A DNA stretch of 64,000 nt. Origin: Candidatus Sulfopaludibacter sp. (GTDB taxonomy: Bacteria; Acidobacteriota; Terriglobia; Bryobacterales; Bryobacteraceae). The DNA lies in NCBI GenBank assembly GCA_031292755.1, contig JARLGM010000003.1:1-64000 (forward strand). The letters run 5' to 3'. Below, one piece after another: positions 24,462-34,309 of the stretch (its first letter is position 1; each line of letters begins with the position of its first letter). Under the pieces are notes generated by a model. It saw only the letters and a list, made by a program, of their open reading frames with translations. It made no database searches and had not been told where the DNA came from. Position numbers and translations under genes: made by a program.

Positions 24462-25292
24462 ATGACCTTCCGTCACGCCATCTGCAACGAGGCCTTCGAA
24501 AAGTTCGCCTTTGCGGACGCTTGCCGCGCCATACGCGCCGCAGGTTACACCGGTATCGAAATCGCGCCGTTTACGCTGGCCGAAAGCCCCATCCAGGTCA
24601 CATCCGCCCAGCGCGCGGAATGCCGCCGCATCATCGCCGAAGAAGGCCTTGTCTTCGCCGGCCTGCACTGGCTGATGGTCAGCCCCAAGGGACTGCACGT
24701 CAGCGGCCCGGACGCGGCGCTTCGCCGGCGCAGTTGGGATCACATCCGCCACCTCATCGACCTTTGCGCCGACCTCGGGCCCGCCGGTGTCATGGTCTTC
24801 GGATCGCCGAAACAACGTTGCACCACCGGCGGTCTGACTCGCGAAGAAGCCACCCGCAACTACGTCGATGGACTCGCCTCCGTTGCTCCGCACGCCGCCG
24901 CTCGCGGCGTCACCGTGCTGGTCGAGGCGCTGCCCATCGATCAGTGCGATGTGGTGCAGACTCTGGAAGAAGCCGCCGGCATCGTCCGCCATCTTGCCAG
25001 TCCCGCGGTGCGCACCATGTTTGACGTGCATAACGCGATCGATGAATCGCTGCCGCACGCCGAACTGGTGGACCGCTATTTCGACCTCATCCGCCACGTC
25101 CACGTCAACGAATTCGACGGCAGCCACTGCGGCGCCGGAAGCTACGATTTCAAGCCGGTTTTCGAAGTCCTGCGCCGGCGTGGTTACCAAGGCTGGATTT
25201 CGCTGGAAGCCTTCGACTTCGCGGTGGGCGCCGAGCGCCTTGCCAACGAATCGCTGCGCCACCTCGAAAAGGAAATCGCCCAACTCTCATGA
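24462..25292 (+). CDS. Sugar phosphate isomerase/epimerase (AP-endonuclease-2-like TIM barrel)
   Basis: A 276-residue TIM-barrel protein of the xylose-isomerase-like superfamily. Recognisable positions are GYTGIEIAPF near 28, VLVEALPIDQCD near 160, MFDVHNAIDE near 190 with the metal-binding Asp/His, and HVHVNEFDGS near 220. The catalytic glutamates (VEALP and SLEAFDF) are present. Such enzymes interconvert or epimerise sugars with a divalent metal; the exact substrate is unclear. Its stop overlaps the next gene's start (ATGA), so it is coupled to a nucleotide-sugar epimerase. Confidence 0.85.
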   Translation: MTFRHAICNEAFEKFAFADACRAIRAAGYTGIEIAPFTLAESPIQVTSAQRAECRRIIAEEGLVFAGLHWLMVSPKGLHVSGPDAALRRRSWDHIRHLIDLCADLGPAGVMVFGSPKQRCTTGGLTREEATRNYVDGLASVAPHAAARGVTVLVEALPIDQCDVVQTLEEAAGIVRHLASPAVRTMFDVHNAIDESLPHAELVDRYFDLIRHVHVNEFDGSHCGAGSYDFKPVFEVLRRRGYQGWISLEAFDFAVGAERLANESLRHLEKEIAQLS

Positions 25293-26230
25293 ACCGCCAT
25301 TACGTTGTCACCGGAGGAGCCGGATTCATCGGCTCGGCCATCGTGCGCAGTCTGCTGCGCGAGGGCGCAGGCAAGGTGCTGGTCATTGACAATCTGCTGA
25401 CCGGCCGGGAAAGCAATCTGGACGAAGTGCGCGCGTCCATCGACTTCCAACGCGCCGACATCTGCAACTACCAGGAGATCGCTCCGCTTATCGCCGGCGC
25501 CGCCGTGGTCTTCCACGAAGCGGCCATCCCCTCGGTGCCCCGCTCCATCGACGACCCGGTGCCATCGCACGAGGTCAACATCGACGGCACCTTCAACGTG
25601 CTCCGCGCGGCCCGGGCCGGCGGTGTGGGGCGCGTGGTCTACGCGGCTTCCTCTTCCGCCTATGGCGATACGGAAGTACTTCCCAAGGTGGAAAGCATGA
25701 AGCCGAGCCCGAAATCGCCTTACGCCCTGCAAAAACTGGTGGGCGAATACTATGCCGGCATTTTTGCCGGCGTGTACGGGTTGGAAACCGTCTCGCTTCG
25801 TTACTTCAACGTCTACGGCCCGCGCCAGGACCCGTCCAGTCCCTACTCCGGCGTGCTGTCGCTGTTTATGAAGGCTGTCCTGGAACGGAAATCGCCCACC
25901 CTCTTCGGCGATGGCGAACAGTCCCGCGATTTCACATACGTCGAGGATGTGGCGGCGTTGAACCTGAAAGCCGCCCGTGCGCCCCATGTCTCCGGCAACG
26001 TCTACAATGCGGGCAATGGCGACCGCATCACCCTGAACCAGGCGTGGCAATTGCTTCAGCGCATCGAAGGTGCCGGCATTCCGGCGCTCTACGGTCCGCC
26101 GCGCGCCGGCGATGTGCGCGACTCGCAAGCCGACACCACCGCCGCCGTCCGTGATCTGGGACACAATCCCCAATTCAGTTTTGAAGCGGGCATGCGCCTT
26201 ACGCTCGACTGGTACCGTAACTCCCGCTAA
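25289..26230 (+). CDS. NAD-dependent nucleotide-sugar epimerase
   Basis: A 313-residue short-chain dehydrogenase-type epimerase. The NAD-binding TGGAGFIGS is at residues 8-16, the catalytic serine region is AASSSAYG near 123, and the YxxxK pair is in SPYALQK near 147. The RYFNVYGPRQDP and FGDGEQSRDFTYVEDV segments are typical of UDP-glucose or UDP-GlcNAc 4-epimerases (GalE/WbpP type). It likely supplies a nucleotide sugar for surface polysaccharide; the precise sugar cannot be read. Translation is coupled to the upstream isomerase-like gene. Confidence 0.9.
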   Translation: MNRHYVVTGGAGFIGSAIVRSLLREGAGKVLVIDNLLTGRESNLDEVRASIDFQRADICNYQEIAPLIAGAAVVFHEAAIPSVPRSIDDPVPSHEVNIDGTFNVLRAARAGGVGRVVYAASSSAYGDTEVLPKVESMKPSPKSPYALQKLVGEYYAGIFAGVYGLETVSLRYFNVYGPRQDPSSPYSGVLSLFMKAVLERKSPTLFGDGEQSRDFTYVEDVAALNLKAARAPHVSGNVYNAGNGDRITLNQAWQLLQRIEGAGIPALYGPPRAGDVRDSQADTTAAVRDLGHNPQFSFEAGMRLTLDWYRNSR

Positions 26231-26350
26231 AGACGGCGCAGACGCTTTCGACCTGCCGATCTTGGTTCTGATCTTCACCAATCCCGGGCTCCTTTTCATG
26301 TTCTCGTACGATGCCGCACGAGTTGTGGATTCAATAATATGAAGGTCCTT

Positions 26351-26369
26351 TGGTAGCCTGAAACTACCA
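26351..26369 (+). promoter_or_regulatory. Hairpin or operator at the reductase start codon
   Basis: TGGTAG (26351-26356) and CTACCA (26364-26369) form a 6-base dyad with a 7-base spacer that ends on the first base of the ATG. It could hide the start region in RNA or act as a repressor site. No regulator gene is adjacent. Confidence 0.35.
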
Positions 26370-27400
26370 TGACCCCAGGCAACCTCGCGATCCCGTCCGT
26401 AAGCCGCCAGATCATTCTCGCGAAGCGTCCGGAGGGAATGCCGAAAGAGTCGGATTTTAGCATGGCAGAGGCCCCTTTGCCGCAACTCGGCGCCGGCCAG
26501 GTGCTGGTCCGCGCTCTCTACCTTTCGGTTGACCCCTACGTGCGCGGCCGCTTGACCGGCCAGAACTCATACGTGAAAGGTATTCAGCCCGGCGAAGTAA
26601 TCACGGGTGGTGTTGCCGGACAGGTAGTCGAATCGGGCGACCCGCGTCTGGCGGGCGGCGATATCGTAGAGGGCATTTTAGGCTGGCAGGAATATGCCGT
26701 GGCCCAGGCTAAGAATCTGCGCAAAGTGGATCCCGCCGCCGGCCCCATCAGTACGGCGCTCTACGTACTGGGGATGCCCGGCCTGACGGCCTACTTCGGG
26801 CTGCTGGAGATCTGCCGGCCGCAGGCGGGGGAAACCGTGGTGGTTTCGGGCGCAGCCGGCGCCGTCGGCTCACTGGTGGGGCAGATCGCGAAAATCAAAC
26901 GATGCCGGGCCATCGGCGTGGCCGGCAGCGATGAGAAGGTCCGCTACCTGACCGGCGAACTGGGCTTCGACGGTGCGTTCAACTATAAGGAATCGTCCGA
27001 CTACTACGGCAGCCTCAAGGAACTGTGCCCCAACGGTATCGATGTATACTTCGATAACGTGGGGGGAGAAATCACCGATGCCGCGGTCCGCCTGCTCAAC
27101 ACCCGGGCGCGAATCGGCGTGTGCGGGCAGATCTCCCAGTACAATTTAGAAGAGCCGCAGATAGGCCCTCGCTGGCTGGGTCAACTGATCGTGAAGCAGG
27201 CCCGGGCGGAGGGCTTTCTGGTCACTCAATTCGCCGACCGCCACGAAGACGGCTACCGCCACCTGGCCACATGGCTCCGCCAAAATCGCATCCAGTATCG
27301 CGAAGACATCGTCGAGGGCCTGGAAAATGCACCGCGTGCCTTCATTGGTATGCTGGAGGGCGCAAACATAGGCAAACGGCTTGTCAAAATTGCCGGCTGA
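26369..27400 (+). CDS. NADP-dependent medium-chain oxidoreductase (CurA/PTGR-like)
   Basis: A 343-residue zinc-free medium-chain dehydrogenase/reductase. It resembles curcumin reductase and leukotriene B4 dehydrogenase: [20 protein letters not shown] near residue 55, the NADP-binding [16 protein letters not shown] near 155, and [14 protein letters not shown] near 228. These enzymes reduce activated double bonds of enones, often in detoxification. It carries about 20 extra residues before the conserved [11 protein letters not shown], so an internal start is possible. The 3' end overlaps the ADOP permease start by 20 bases. Confidence 0.9.
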   Translation: MTPGNLAIPSVSRQIILAKRPEGMPKESDFSMAEAPLPQLGAGQVLVRALYLSVDPYVRGRLTGQNSYVKGIQPGEVITGGVAGQVVESGDPRLAGGDIVEGILGWQEYAVAQAKNLRKVDPAAGPISTALYVLGMPGLTAYFGLLEICRPQAGETVVVSGAAGAVGSLVGQIAKIKRCRAIGVAGSDEKVRYLTGELGFDGAFNYKESSDYYGSLKELCPNGIDVYFDNVGGEITDAAVRLLNTRARIGVCGQISQYNLEEPQIGPRWLGQLIVKQARAEGFLVTQFADRHEDGYRHLATWLRQNRIQYREDIVEGLENAPRAFIGMLEGANIGKRLVKIAG

Positions 27401-29798
27401 CCTGAAATTCGCGGGGCGGCTGCTGCGCCGCAGTCCCGGGTTCACTCTCACGGCGGTGACCGCCCTGGCTCTGGGAATCGGCGCCAACACCGCCATCTTC
27501 TCCGTGGTGAATGCCGTCCTGCTCCGGCCCCTCCCTTATCCCCAACCGGATCGCCTGGTGCAACTGCGCGGCAAGACCCCGGGCGGCGATTACAATCCCA
27601 CCAGCATTCCGCGATTCATGGCCTATCGCGCGCTCACCGGAGTATTCCAGGACGTGACCGCATACGATTGGAACGGCGGCGCCGGCGTCAACCTGGGCAG
27701 CGGCGGCGAAGTCGAACAAGTGCGCGGCGAGCACGTATCGCAAGCCTACTTCCACCTGTTCGGGGCGCGCATGATTCTGGGCCGTCCCTTTGTCGAAGCG
27801 GAAGATCGTCCCGGCGGCAGCCGCGTCGTGGTGCTCTCGGGCGGCCTGTGGCAGCGCCGTTTCGCGGGCGACCGCCACATGGTGGGCCGTACGATTCTGC
27901 TGGGCGGCGATCCTTACGCGGTAGTCGGCGTCGCGGATCCGGCATTCGCTCCCGATCCGCCCGCCGATCTCTGGCTGCCCCTGCAAGCCGACCCCGATAC
28001 CGCCAGCCACGCCTTCTTCGTCTATTGCGCCGCGCGCTTGCGTCCCGGCGTCACCTTGCAGCAGGCGCAGGCCGCTCTCGGCGTGGCGGCGGCCGTTTTT
28101 CGCCGCAAGTACCCGGCAGCCATTTCGCCCAAGTCCAGTTTTACGGCGCAACCGTTGCGCGACAACCTGACCGGCGAAATCCGGCCCGCGCTGCTGGTAC
28201 TGCTCGCGGCTGTCGCCTGTGTCCTGCTGATCGCCTGCGCCAATGTGACGGGCCTGCTGCTGGCCCGCGGCACCGGACGCAGCCGCGAGATGGCCATCCG
28301 CGCCGCGCTGGGCGCAACCCGCCCGCGGATCGTCCGCCAGTTGCTGGCCGAAAGCCTGCTGCTGGCGGCTATGGGCGGTGTGCTTGGCCTGCTCCTGGGC
28401 GCGGTGGGCGTGCGGGCGCTGCTGGCGGCAGGCCCGGGCAACATTCCGCGAATCGCCGGAGCGGTGCTTGTCGACGCTCATGTCCTGGCATTCACCCTGC
28501 TGGTCACGCTGGCAACCGGCATCGCCTTCGGCCTCGCGCCCGCGCTGCAGGTTTCGCGAACGGACCTGATCGGCAATATCAAACGCAGCCACCGCGCACG
28601 CGGCGCCCTGGTGATTGCCGAAGTGGCCGTAGCGGTGATCCTGCTCACCGGCGCGGGTCTCCTGCTGCGCAGCTTTGACGCGCTGCACCGCATGGCTCCG
28701 GGCTTCGACGGCCGGAACGTGCTCACTCTCGAAACCTCGCTCCAGGGCAGCCGCTTCGAAAGTGCCCGCGCGGTGATCGATATGGTCCACCGCGGCGAAG
28801 AGCGGATCCGCGAGATTCCCGGTGTGCGGGCCGTGACCGTGGCGCCATCGGTCCCGCTCGAATCCAGCTTTGGCATGACCTACAACATCGATGGCCGTCC
28901 GGCCGGCCCGGCCCTTTACCATGGCGGCGCCTCGTGGCGCTCCGTTTCGCCGGACTACTTCGAGGTGTTTCGCATCCCCATTCTCAGCGGCCGCGGTTTC
29001 ACCGGCAGCGACAATGCCGCCTCGCCCCTGGTGGTCGTGATCAGTCAAAGTCTGGCCCGCCGGCAATGGCCTCACGAGGATCCCATCGGCCGCACCATTT
29101 CTATTTTCGGGGGCGGCGACAACCTGAACGCGCTGCACTGCCGCATCGTAGGAATCGCCGGCGATGTCCATCAGGACGGCCTGCACGAAGAGGCCGGCGC
29201 CACGCTCTACGTTCCGCTCGCACAGGTGGGCGATGCCCTGATGGCCATGGTCCGGCGCGTGACGCCGCTGGCCTGGGCCGTCCGCGCCCGCTCCGCACCG
29301 ATGGCCCTGGCGCCTGCCGTAACCTCCGAGATTCGCCGGGCGGCCGGTTTGCCAGTGGCCAACCTGCGCGTCATGGAACAGGTGGCGGCGCAATCCCTGG
29401 CGTGCGATCGCTTCAATACGTTGCTGATGACCAGCTTCGCGATGACGGCAATCCTGCTGGCAGCCATCGGGCTCTACGGCCTGATTTCCTTTACCATGCA
29501 GCAACGCACGCTGGAATTCGGCATCCGCCTCGCCGTGGGCGCCGATGGGCCGCAATTGCGCAATTTGATTTTGCGTCAGGCCATGACCCTGGCCGCCGCC
29601 GGACTCGCCTCCGGCCTTGCCGCCGCGTTCGCCCTCACCCGCCTCATGAGCGCTCTGCTTTTCGGAGTCCAGCCCCACGACCCGTTGGTCTTCCTGACGG
29701 TGCCGCTCCTGCTCGGCGCCGTGTCCCTGGCCGCCAGCTATCTACCCGCACGCCGGGCCGTCCACCTCCAACCGCTCACCGCCCTCCGCCACGAGTAA
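27381..29798 (+). CDS. ADOP-type ABC transporter permease (MacB/FtsX-like)
   Basis: An 805-residue permease of the acidobacterial duplicated orphan permease group. The N-terminus ([20 protein letters not shown]) and the [19 protein letters not shown] segment that follows are diagnostic. A MacB-like periplasmic core lies at about 50-260. FtsX-type four-helix parts lie at about 265-430 and 685-800, the latter with [20 protein letters not shown]. No ATPase is encoded nearby, as is usual for this group. The substrate is unknown. The best available start is a TTG at 27381, giving a 20-base overlap with the reductase gene. No ATG lies near the conserved N-terminus. Confidence 0.9.
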   Translation: MSKLPADLKFAGRLLRRSPGFTLTAVTALALGIGANTAIFSVVNAVLLRPLPYPQPDRLVQLRGKTPGGDYNPTSIPRFMAYRALTGVFQDVTAYDWNGGAGVNLGSGGEVEQVRGEHVSQAYFHLFGARMILGRPFVEAEDRPGGSRVVVLSGGLWQRRFAGDRHMVGRTILLGGDPYAVVGVADPAFAPDPPADLWLPLQADPDTASHAFFVYCAARLRPGVTLQQAQAALGVAAAVFRRKYPAAISPKSSFTAQPLRDNLTGEIRPALLVLLAAVACVLLIACANVTGLLLARGTGRSREMAIRAALGATRPRIVRQLLAESLLLAAMGGVLGLLLGAVGVRALLAAGPGNIPRIAGAVLVDAHVLAFTLLVTLATGIAFGLAPALQVSRTDLIGNIKRSHRARGALVIAEVAVAVILLTGAGLLLRSFDALHRMAPGFDGRNVLTLETSLQGSRFESARAVIDMVHRGEERIREIPGVRAVTVAPSVPLESSFGMTYNIDGRPAGPALYHGGASWRSVSPDYFEVFRIPILSGRGFTGSDNAASPLVVVISQSLARRQWPHEDPIGRTISIFGGGDNLNALHCRIVGIAGDVHQDGLHEEAGATLYVPLAQVGDALMAMVRRVTPLAWAVRARSAPMALAPAVTSEIRRAAGLPVANLRVMEQVAAQSLACDRFNTLLMTSFAMTAILLAAIGLYGLISFTMQQRTLEFGIRLAVGADGPQLRNLILRQAMTLAAAGLASGLAAAFALTRLMSALLFGVQPHDPLVFLTVPLLLGAVSLAASYLPARRAVHLQPLTALRHE

Positions 29799-29813
29799 AG
29801 TATTTCCCGGCCC

Positions 29814-30953
29814 CTAATCCCCGGCCGCCGGCCCCTGATTTTCGTACCACTTCACCTTCGACCCGTCGATGCACACGATGTCCACGCGCCGGTCGCCATT
29901 CAAATCCGCCACCGCGCAGGAGGCCGCCGCCATGCCCCCGTCATCCAGCACCTGCTTGCTCCAACGCTCTCCCGCCGCATCCTCGGCATGATAGAGATAC
30001 ACGCTGTGGCCCTGCCCGCGATATCCGGCCACCACATCGTCCCGTCCGTCGCCATCGAAATCGCCCACCTGAATCGTGTGCCCATCCACCAGGGAGCTAT
30101 CGATCGCCTGCCGCGCCCACACCGCCGCCTGCTGCCGGTAAATCGCCACCTGGTTCCCGTGCCACGGTTCGATCGCCGCCAGAAACCGCCGACGCCCCAA
30201 CTGTCCGACAGTCACATCGCTCGATCCCGATTTTGGCCACGGCGCCGGGTCTCCCCGCGCAATCTCCGTCCGGCTCCAGCGCCCGCCTTTTTCCAGCTTG
30301 AAGAGGTGAATGCCCTCGAAGCTCGCGGTCAGAATTTCATCGCGCCCGTCGCCATCCCAATCGATCACGAAGACGCCGTGAACCACCCCGCGGTTTTCGG
30401 TGCTGATGGTCTGCCGCTTCCATTCGCCCGGCCGGTAGAACACCAGCGGCGCCTGGTCGCGATAATCCGGTGCTTCGGCCTTCGGGCCGGTGAGCGCCGC
30501 ATTGATCACCACGGGCTTGCCGCTGCCGTCGATATCCGCCGTACGCAGCCGGTGCGCCGTCGGAAGCCGGTCGATTTCCGTTTTGCTCCACGGCTGGCGC
30601 GGATCGCCCTGGTGCCTTAGCACCCATACGATTCCCAGGCTGTTCTTCGCCTGGTTCTGAAACTCGCTGGCCAGCACGATCTCCGGAATGCCCTCAGAGT
30701 CCGCTCCCACCACTGTGCAGTTGATCATCCGCGCCATCCCGTCCACAATCACGTGGCGCTGCCACCCCGGATTCTCGTACCAGGCCAGTTCGCCCATGCC
30801 GCTCGCCAGGGCGATGATGTCGGGCTTGCCGTCGTGATTCAGATCGGCCACCACCACCTGGTACCCGCCGCGCAATCCGTCGATGATCGGATGCGCGGTG
30901 AAATGAGCCCCCGCCAGTGGGAGCGCCAGGCACAGAAGACTGAGACGATGCAC
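29814..30953 (-). CDS. Secreted FG-GAP/VCBS repeat protein
   Basis: A 379-residue exported protein starting at GTG, with a signal peptide (HRLSLLCLALPLAGAH). It contains repeated FG-GAP/VCBS calcium-binding-type blades: ADLNHDGKPDIIAL near 37, DWDGDGRDEILTA near 203, GDFDGDGRDDVVAG near 298, and ADLNGDRRVDIVCI near 350. Together they predict a seven-bladed beta-propeller. Such proteins are common in Bryobacterales and Planctomycetes, without established enzymatic roles. The gene is convergent with the ADOP permease gene and divergent from the next secreted-protein gene. Confidence 0.82.
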   Translation of the reverse strand: MHRLSLLCLALPLAGAHFTAHPIIDGLRGGYQVVVADLNHDGKPDIIALASGMGELAWYENPGWQRHVIVDGMARMINCTVVGADSEGIPEIVLASEFQNQAKNSLGIVWVLRHQGDPRQPWSKTEIDRLPTAHRLRTADIDGSGKPVVINAALTGPKAEAPDYRDQAPLVFYRPGEWKRQTISTENRGVVHGVFVIDWDGDGRDEILTASFEGIHLFKLEKGGRWSRTEIARGDPAPWPKSGSSDVTVGQLGRRRFLAAIEPWHGNQVAIYRQQAAVWARQAIDSSLVDGHTIQVGDFDGDGRDDVVAGYRGQGHSVYLYHAEDAAGERWSKQVLDDGGMAAASCAVADLNGDRRVDIVCIDGSKVKWYENQGPAAGD

Positions 30954-30979
30954 GTTCCACAGTATACGTCCTACAATGG

Positions 30980-31930
30980 ATGGAGATGCTTCGACTCTCG
31001 ACGCTCTTACTGTTTGCGACTGTACTGTGTGCCCAGACAGCCAGGACCGCCGCCGAACCGCCGGCGCCGCACGGTGTCGATCAGGCCCTGCGCGCCCGCG
31101 TCACCCAGTTCCTGAACTATCACATCACCGGCGAATTCCGAAAGGCCGAGGCACTGGTTGCCGCAGACAGCAAAGACGTCTTCTATAACCGCTCCAAACC
31201 GCGGTATATGAGCTGTAAAGGCATCACCAGCGTCCACTATTCCGAGCATTTCACTAAGGCGTATGTCACCGCCATGTGCGCCCTGCCCGTGGTGATTCAG
31301 CCCTCGGATAATGAGTTGCAGTCCGACAGTACGGCGCTTCCGTGGACCGCCCCAACCGTCCCTCTCCCCAGTATGTGGAAGCTGGAACACGGCAAGTGGT
31401 TCTGGTACGTGGACAAAAATCTGGATCGCCGGTCGCCGTTTGGAACCATGCCGATGGTTCCCACCGGCCAGCCCATCGCGCCCGGCGCCATGCTTCCCAT
31501 GATCAAGACGCCGGCCGGTACGGCCGCTCCCGCTCCGCCGGAAGGATTCAACGCAACGCCGCAAGGCTCCATGGCTGACCCCGGAATGCTCGCCGCCATC
31601 CAGGCCGTTCATGTCCCGGTGACCGCCGCGTCCCTCGGCAAGGTCCCCGAAGCGGACCTTCACCACGTCAAGCTGGAGAAAAGTAGCATCACCCTCGATG
31701 TGGGATCCTCCGTCAAAGTGAAAATATCCAATGACGCCGGGGACTCCCGGCAGATCATGCTGCTGGGACAACTCACCGGCATTGAAGCCAAACTCGAATC
31801 GAATACCATCAAAGGCGGCGAGTCGACAGTCCTGGACGTGAAAGCCACCGCGGGTGCTAAGTCCGCCTCCCTGAACATGGTGGTGGTCACCACCGGCGAA
31901 CTGCTCTCGCTCTCCATCGCCATCAACTGA
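30980..31930 (+). CDS. Secreted hypothetical protein
   Basis: A 316-residue exported protein (signal peptide LRLSTLLLFATVLCAQ) I do not recognise. The first part (about 35-150) resembles a small alpha/beta scaffold of the nuclear-transport-factor-like kind (RARVTQFLNYHITGEFRKAE). It is followed by a Pro/Met/Thr-rich linker. A C-terminal beta-domain (about 230-316) is built around HHVKLEKSSITLDVGSSVKV. A TACAAT element at 30972 lies 8 bases before the second in-frame ATG (30986), so translation may start there on a near-leaderless transcript. Confidence 0.55.
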   Translation: MEMLRLSTLLLFATVLCAQTARTAAEPPAPHGVDQALRARVTQFLNYHITGEFRKAEALVAADSKDVFYNRSKPRYMSCKGITSVHYSEHFTKAYVTAMCALPVVIQPSDNELQSDSTALPWTAPTVPLPSMWKLEHGKWFWYVDKNLDRRSPFGTMPMVPTGQPIAPGAMLPMIKTPAGTAAPAPPEGFNATPQGSMADPGMLAAIQAVHVPVTAASLGKVPEADLHHVKLEKSSITLDVGSSVKVKISNDAGDSRQIMLLGQLTGIEAKLESNTIKGGESTVLDVKATAGAKSASLNMVVVTTGELLSLSIAIN

Positions 31931-32006
31931 GCGGACCGCGAAACCCGCATGGGCCATCCGGCCGCCTTCCGGGAACAACTGTTCCAGGCCCTCCGCGACA
32001 AGCAGA

Positions 32007-34280
32007 CTATTGCCCCGCCGGCGGCAGGGCGCTCGGGGACGCGCCGAAGGCCGGGTTGGGCCGGCTGCCCATTCTGAATACGATCGACCCGCCCTGGATC
32101 ACCGCCGCGTGGCTGAACCACACCTTGCCGTAAGGCTTGCCGTTCAGCGTCACCGACTGAATGTACTGGTCCGCGGGGGAACTTCGTTTGGCCTCCACGG
32201 TTAGTTGACGATTCCCCACGTGCACCACCGCTTTATCGAAGAGCGGGCTGCCGAAGACGTAATTCCCCCCGGCCGGATTGACCGCGTAGAAGCCCAGGGC
32301 GCTGATCACGTACCAGGCCGACATCTGCCCGCAGTCCTCATTCCCCGCCAGGCCATCCGGCTGATTGTCATACTGGCGATCCAGCAGGTCCCGCACCCGC
32401 TGCTGCGTTTTGTACGCCGCCCCGGCGTAGTCGTACAGATAGGCTACGTGATGGCTCGGCTCGTTGCCGTGCGCGTACATGCCCACCAACCCGGTCATAT
32501 CGGCGGGCACCTCGCCTTTGATCTCCACGTGCAGATTGAACAGGTCGTCCAGTTTCTTCACGAAGGCCTGCGCCGAGCCCAGCAGTTCAACGTAAGCTTC
32601 CGGTTCGTGCTGCGCCGCCCAGGTGCCCTGCCAGGAATTGGACTCCGTGAAGTCGCGCCATTTGGGAGTCGTGCCGGTGGCCGTGGGATCGAAAGACGGC
32701 GCCCATTCCCCGCTCTCCAGGCGCGGGCGAATGAAGCCCACACTCTTATCGAACAGATTCCGGTAGTTCCGCGATTGGGCCAGCAGCAGCTTGTAGTCAT
32801 CCATCTTGCCCAGGTGGCGGGCGACCTGCGCCACTGCCCAGGCGTCGTAGCTGTACTCCAGCGTGCGCGTGGCCGATTCCGACACCATGTCGCTGGGAAT
32901 GTAGCCCAGCTTCCGGAAGTAGCCCAGACCGCGGAAATCGTCTTCCAGCGCGCGCTTTCTCATGGGGCCGTATGCGCGTGCGAAATCGATGCCCTGGAAG
33001 CCCTTCACGGCCGCTTCCGCGATCACCGAAGCCGAGTGATACCCGGTCATGGTGCCGGTCTCCACACCTTGCAGCGGCCACACTGGCATTCCCGCCGGGC
33101 TCTCTTCGGACATGCGAATCAGGCAGTTCACCAGGTCCGGCACGCGCTCAGCCTCGGTCAGGGTGAACAGCGGATGGCCGGCGCGGTAAGTATCCCAGAG
33201 CGAAAACGTGCTGTAGTTGTGCGACCCCGCAGGCAACTGATGTACCTGGCCATCCATGCCGCGATACTTGCCGTCCACATCGTCGAACAGTGTGGGGGCT
33301 TCCAGAGTGTGGAACATCGCCGTGTAGAAAATCTCGCGCTGTTTCTTGTCCCCGCCTTCGATCAGGATTTTGGAGAGCTCGCGCTGCCAAGCCGCGTGGG
33401 CTGCCTGCCGCACCGCCGCAAAATCCCAGCCCGGAATCTCGCGATCCAGGTTCTGCACGGCGCCTTCGATGCTGACCCCGGAGATCCCCACCTTCACGTA
33501 GATCACCTCGCCGGCCTTGGTAGCGTAGTGGATCAGGGCCTGCTGCGCGGTGCCGCTGGTTTCCTTCACGCCGGCGTCCAGAACCTGGTGCTGGGTGACA
33601 AGTTCCGCGGACTGGAACGGTTTGGAGAATTTCATGGCGAAGAAAATCCGCCGGCCCCGCGCCCACCCGTTGACCGTTCTTCCGCCCACAATGGTGGTGG
33701 AATCCACGATGCGCAACTCGGCGGCGCGCACGCGCGAAGGCTGGCCGTATCCGTGGATCAGATCGACGATGAAATGGCTGCTGTCGCTCTGCGGGAACGT
33801 GTACCGGTGAATGCCGGCGCGCTCGGTGGCGCTGAGTTCCGCCTGAATGCCGTAATCCTTGAGCATCACCGAGTAGTAGCCGGGCTCGGCTTTCTCCTCT
33901 GCATGCGAGAAGCGCGAGCGGTAGCCTTCTTCGGGCTTCTCGCGAGTTCCGGGCACCAGTTTCGTTGGACCCGTCCCCGGCATCACCAGAACATCCAGCA
34001 TGTCTCCGATGCCGGTGCCGCTCAGATGGGTGTGGCTGAATCCCATGATGGAGCTGTCCGAATAGTGGTAGCCGGAACACCAGTCCCACCCGTCGTTGAA
34101 TGTATCGGGGCCGAGGGCGACCATGCCGAACGGCACGGTGGCGCCGGGGTGCGTGTGGCCGTGGCCGCCGGTTCCGATGAATTCATTCACCAACTGCGTG
34201 ACATCCAATGAAGCGCCGCGGGCTCCGGAAACCGCGAGGGCAGACGCGAGAAGCAGGGAGAATCTGAATGAAGCGTGCAT
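32007..34280 (-). CDS. GH92 family alpha-mannosidase (first copy)
   Basis: A 757-residue secreted glycosidase of family GH92, Ca2+-dependent exo-acting alpha-mannosidases. The ATG at 34280 begins a signal peptide (HASFRFSLLLASALAVSGA). The mature start (VNEFIGTGGHGHTHPGATVP) and the GFSHTHLSGTGIGD block near 105 are GH92 hallmarks. GNEDCGQMSAWYVISALGFY near 660 holds the conserved C-terminal catalytic-domain motif. It likely trims alpha-mannose from N-glycans or fungal mannan in the periplasm or outside the cell. It is the last gene of a five-gene minus-strand cluster, 29 bases after the second GH92 gene. Confidence 0.93.
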   Translation of the reverse strand: MHASFRFSLLLASALAVSGARGASLDVTQLVNEFIGTGGHGHTHPGATVPFGMVALGPDTFNDGWDWCSGYHYSDSSIMGFSHTHLSGTGIGDMLDVLVMPGTGPTKLVPGTREKPEEGYRSRFSHAEEKAEPGYYSVMLKDYGIQAELSATERAGIHRYTFPQSDSSHFIVDLIHGYGQPSRVRAAELRIVDSTTIVGGRTVNGWARGRRIFFAMKFSKPFQSAELVTQHQVLDAGVKETSGTAQQALIHYATKAGEVIYVKVGISGVSIEGAVQNLDREIPGWDFAAVRQAAHAAWQRELSKILIEGGDKKQREIFYTAMFHTLEAPTLFDDVDGKYRGMDGQVHQLPAGSHNYSTFSLWDTYRAGHPLFTLTEAERVPDLVNCLIRMSEESPAGMPVWPLQGVETGTMTGYHSASVIAEAAVKGFQGIDFARAYGPMRKRALEDDFRGLGYFRKLGYIPSDMVSESATRTLEYSYDAWAVAQVARHLGKMDDYKLLLAQSRNYRNLFDKSVGFIRPRLESGEWAPSFDPTATGTTPKWRDFTESNSWQGTWAAQHEPEAYVELLGSAQAFVKKLDDLFNLHVEIKGEVPADMTGLVGMYAHGNEPSHHVAYLYDYAGAAYKTQQRVRDLLDRQYDNQPDGLAGNEDCGQMSAWYVISALGFYAVNPAGGNYVFGSPLFDKAVVHVGNRQLTVEAKRSSPADQYIQSVTLNGKPYGKVWFSHAAVIQGGSIVFRMGSRPNPAFGASPSALPPAGQ

Positions 34281-34309
34281 GAGTAAGCTCGTCACCAACG
34301 TCGAATCGA

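Noticed and set aside
27384-29678. Very long open frame antisense to the ADOP permease
   Set aside because: Its translation is low-complexity, rich in Gln, His, Gly and Arg, with no domain; it is a by-product of high GC at third codon positions in the permease gene.
31973-31984. GAAC-N4-GTTC, resembling a Gram-positive LexA box
   Set aside because: It lies between two convergent genes with no promoter or DNA-repair gene nearby; chance occurrence is likely.
31949-32080. Short frame starting MGHPAAFREQLFQALRDKQ in the gap before the GH92 gene
   Set aside because: It runs into the GH92 coding end, has no ribosome-binding site and no recognisable match; at most a gene remnant.
32205-34211. Long open frame antisense to the first GH92 gene
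   Set aside because: Composition is that of a shadow frame, while the minus-strand protein has clear GH92 motifs and a signal peptide.
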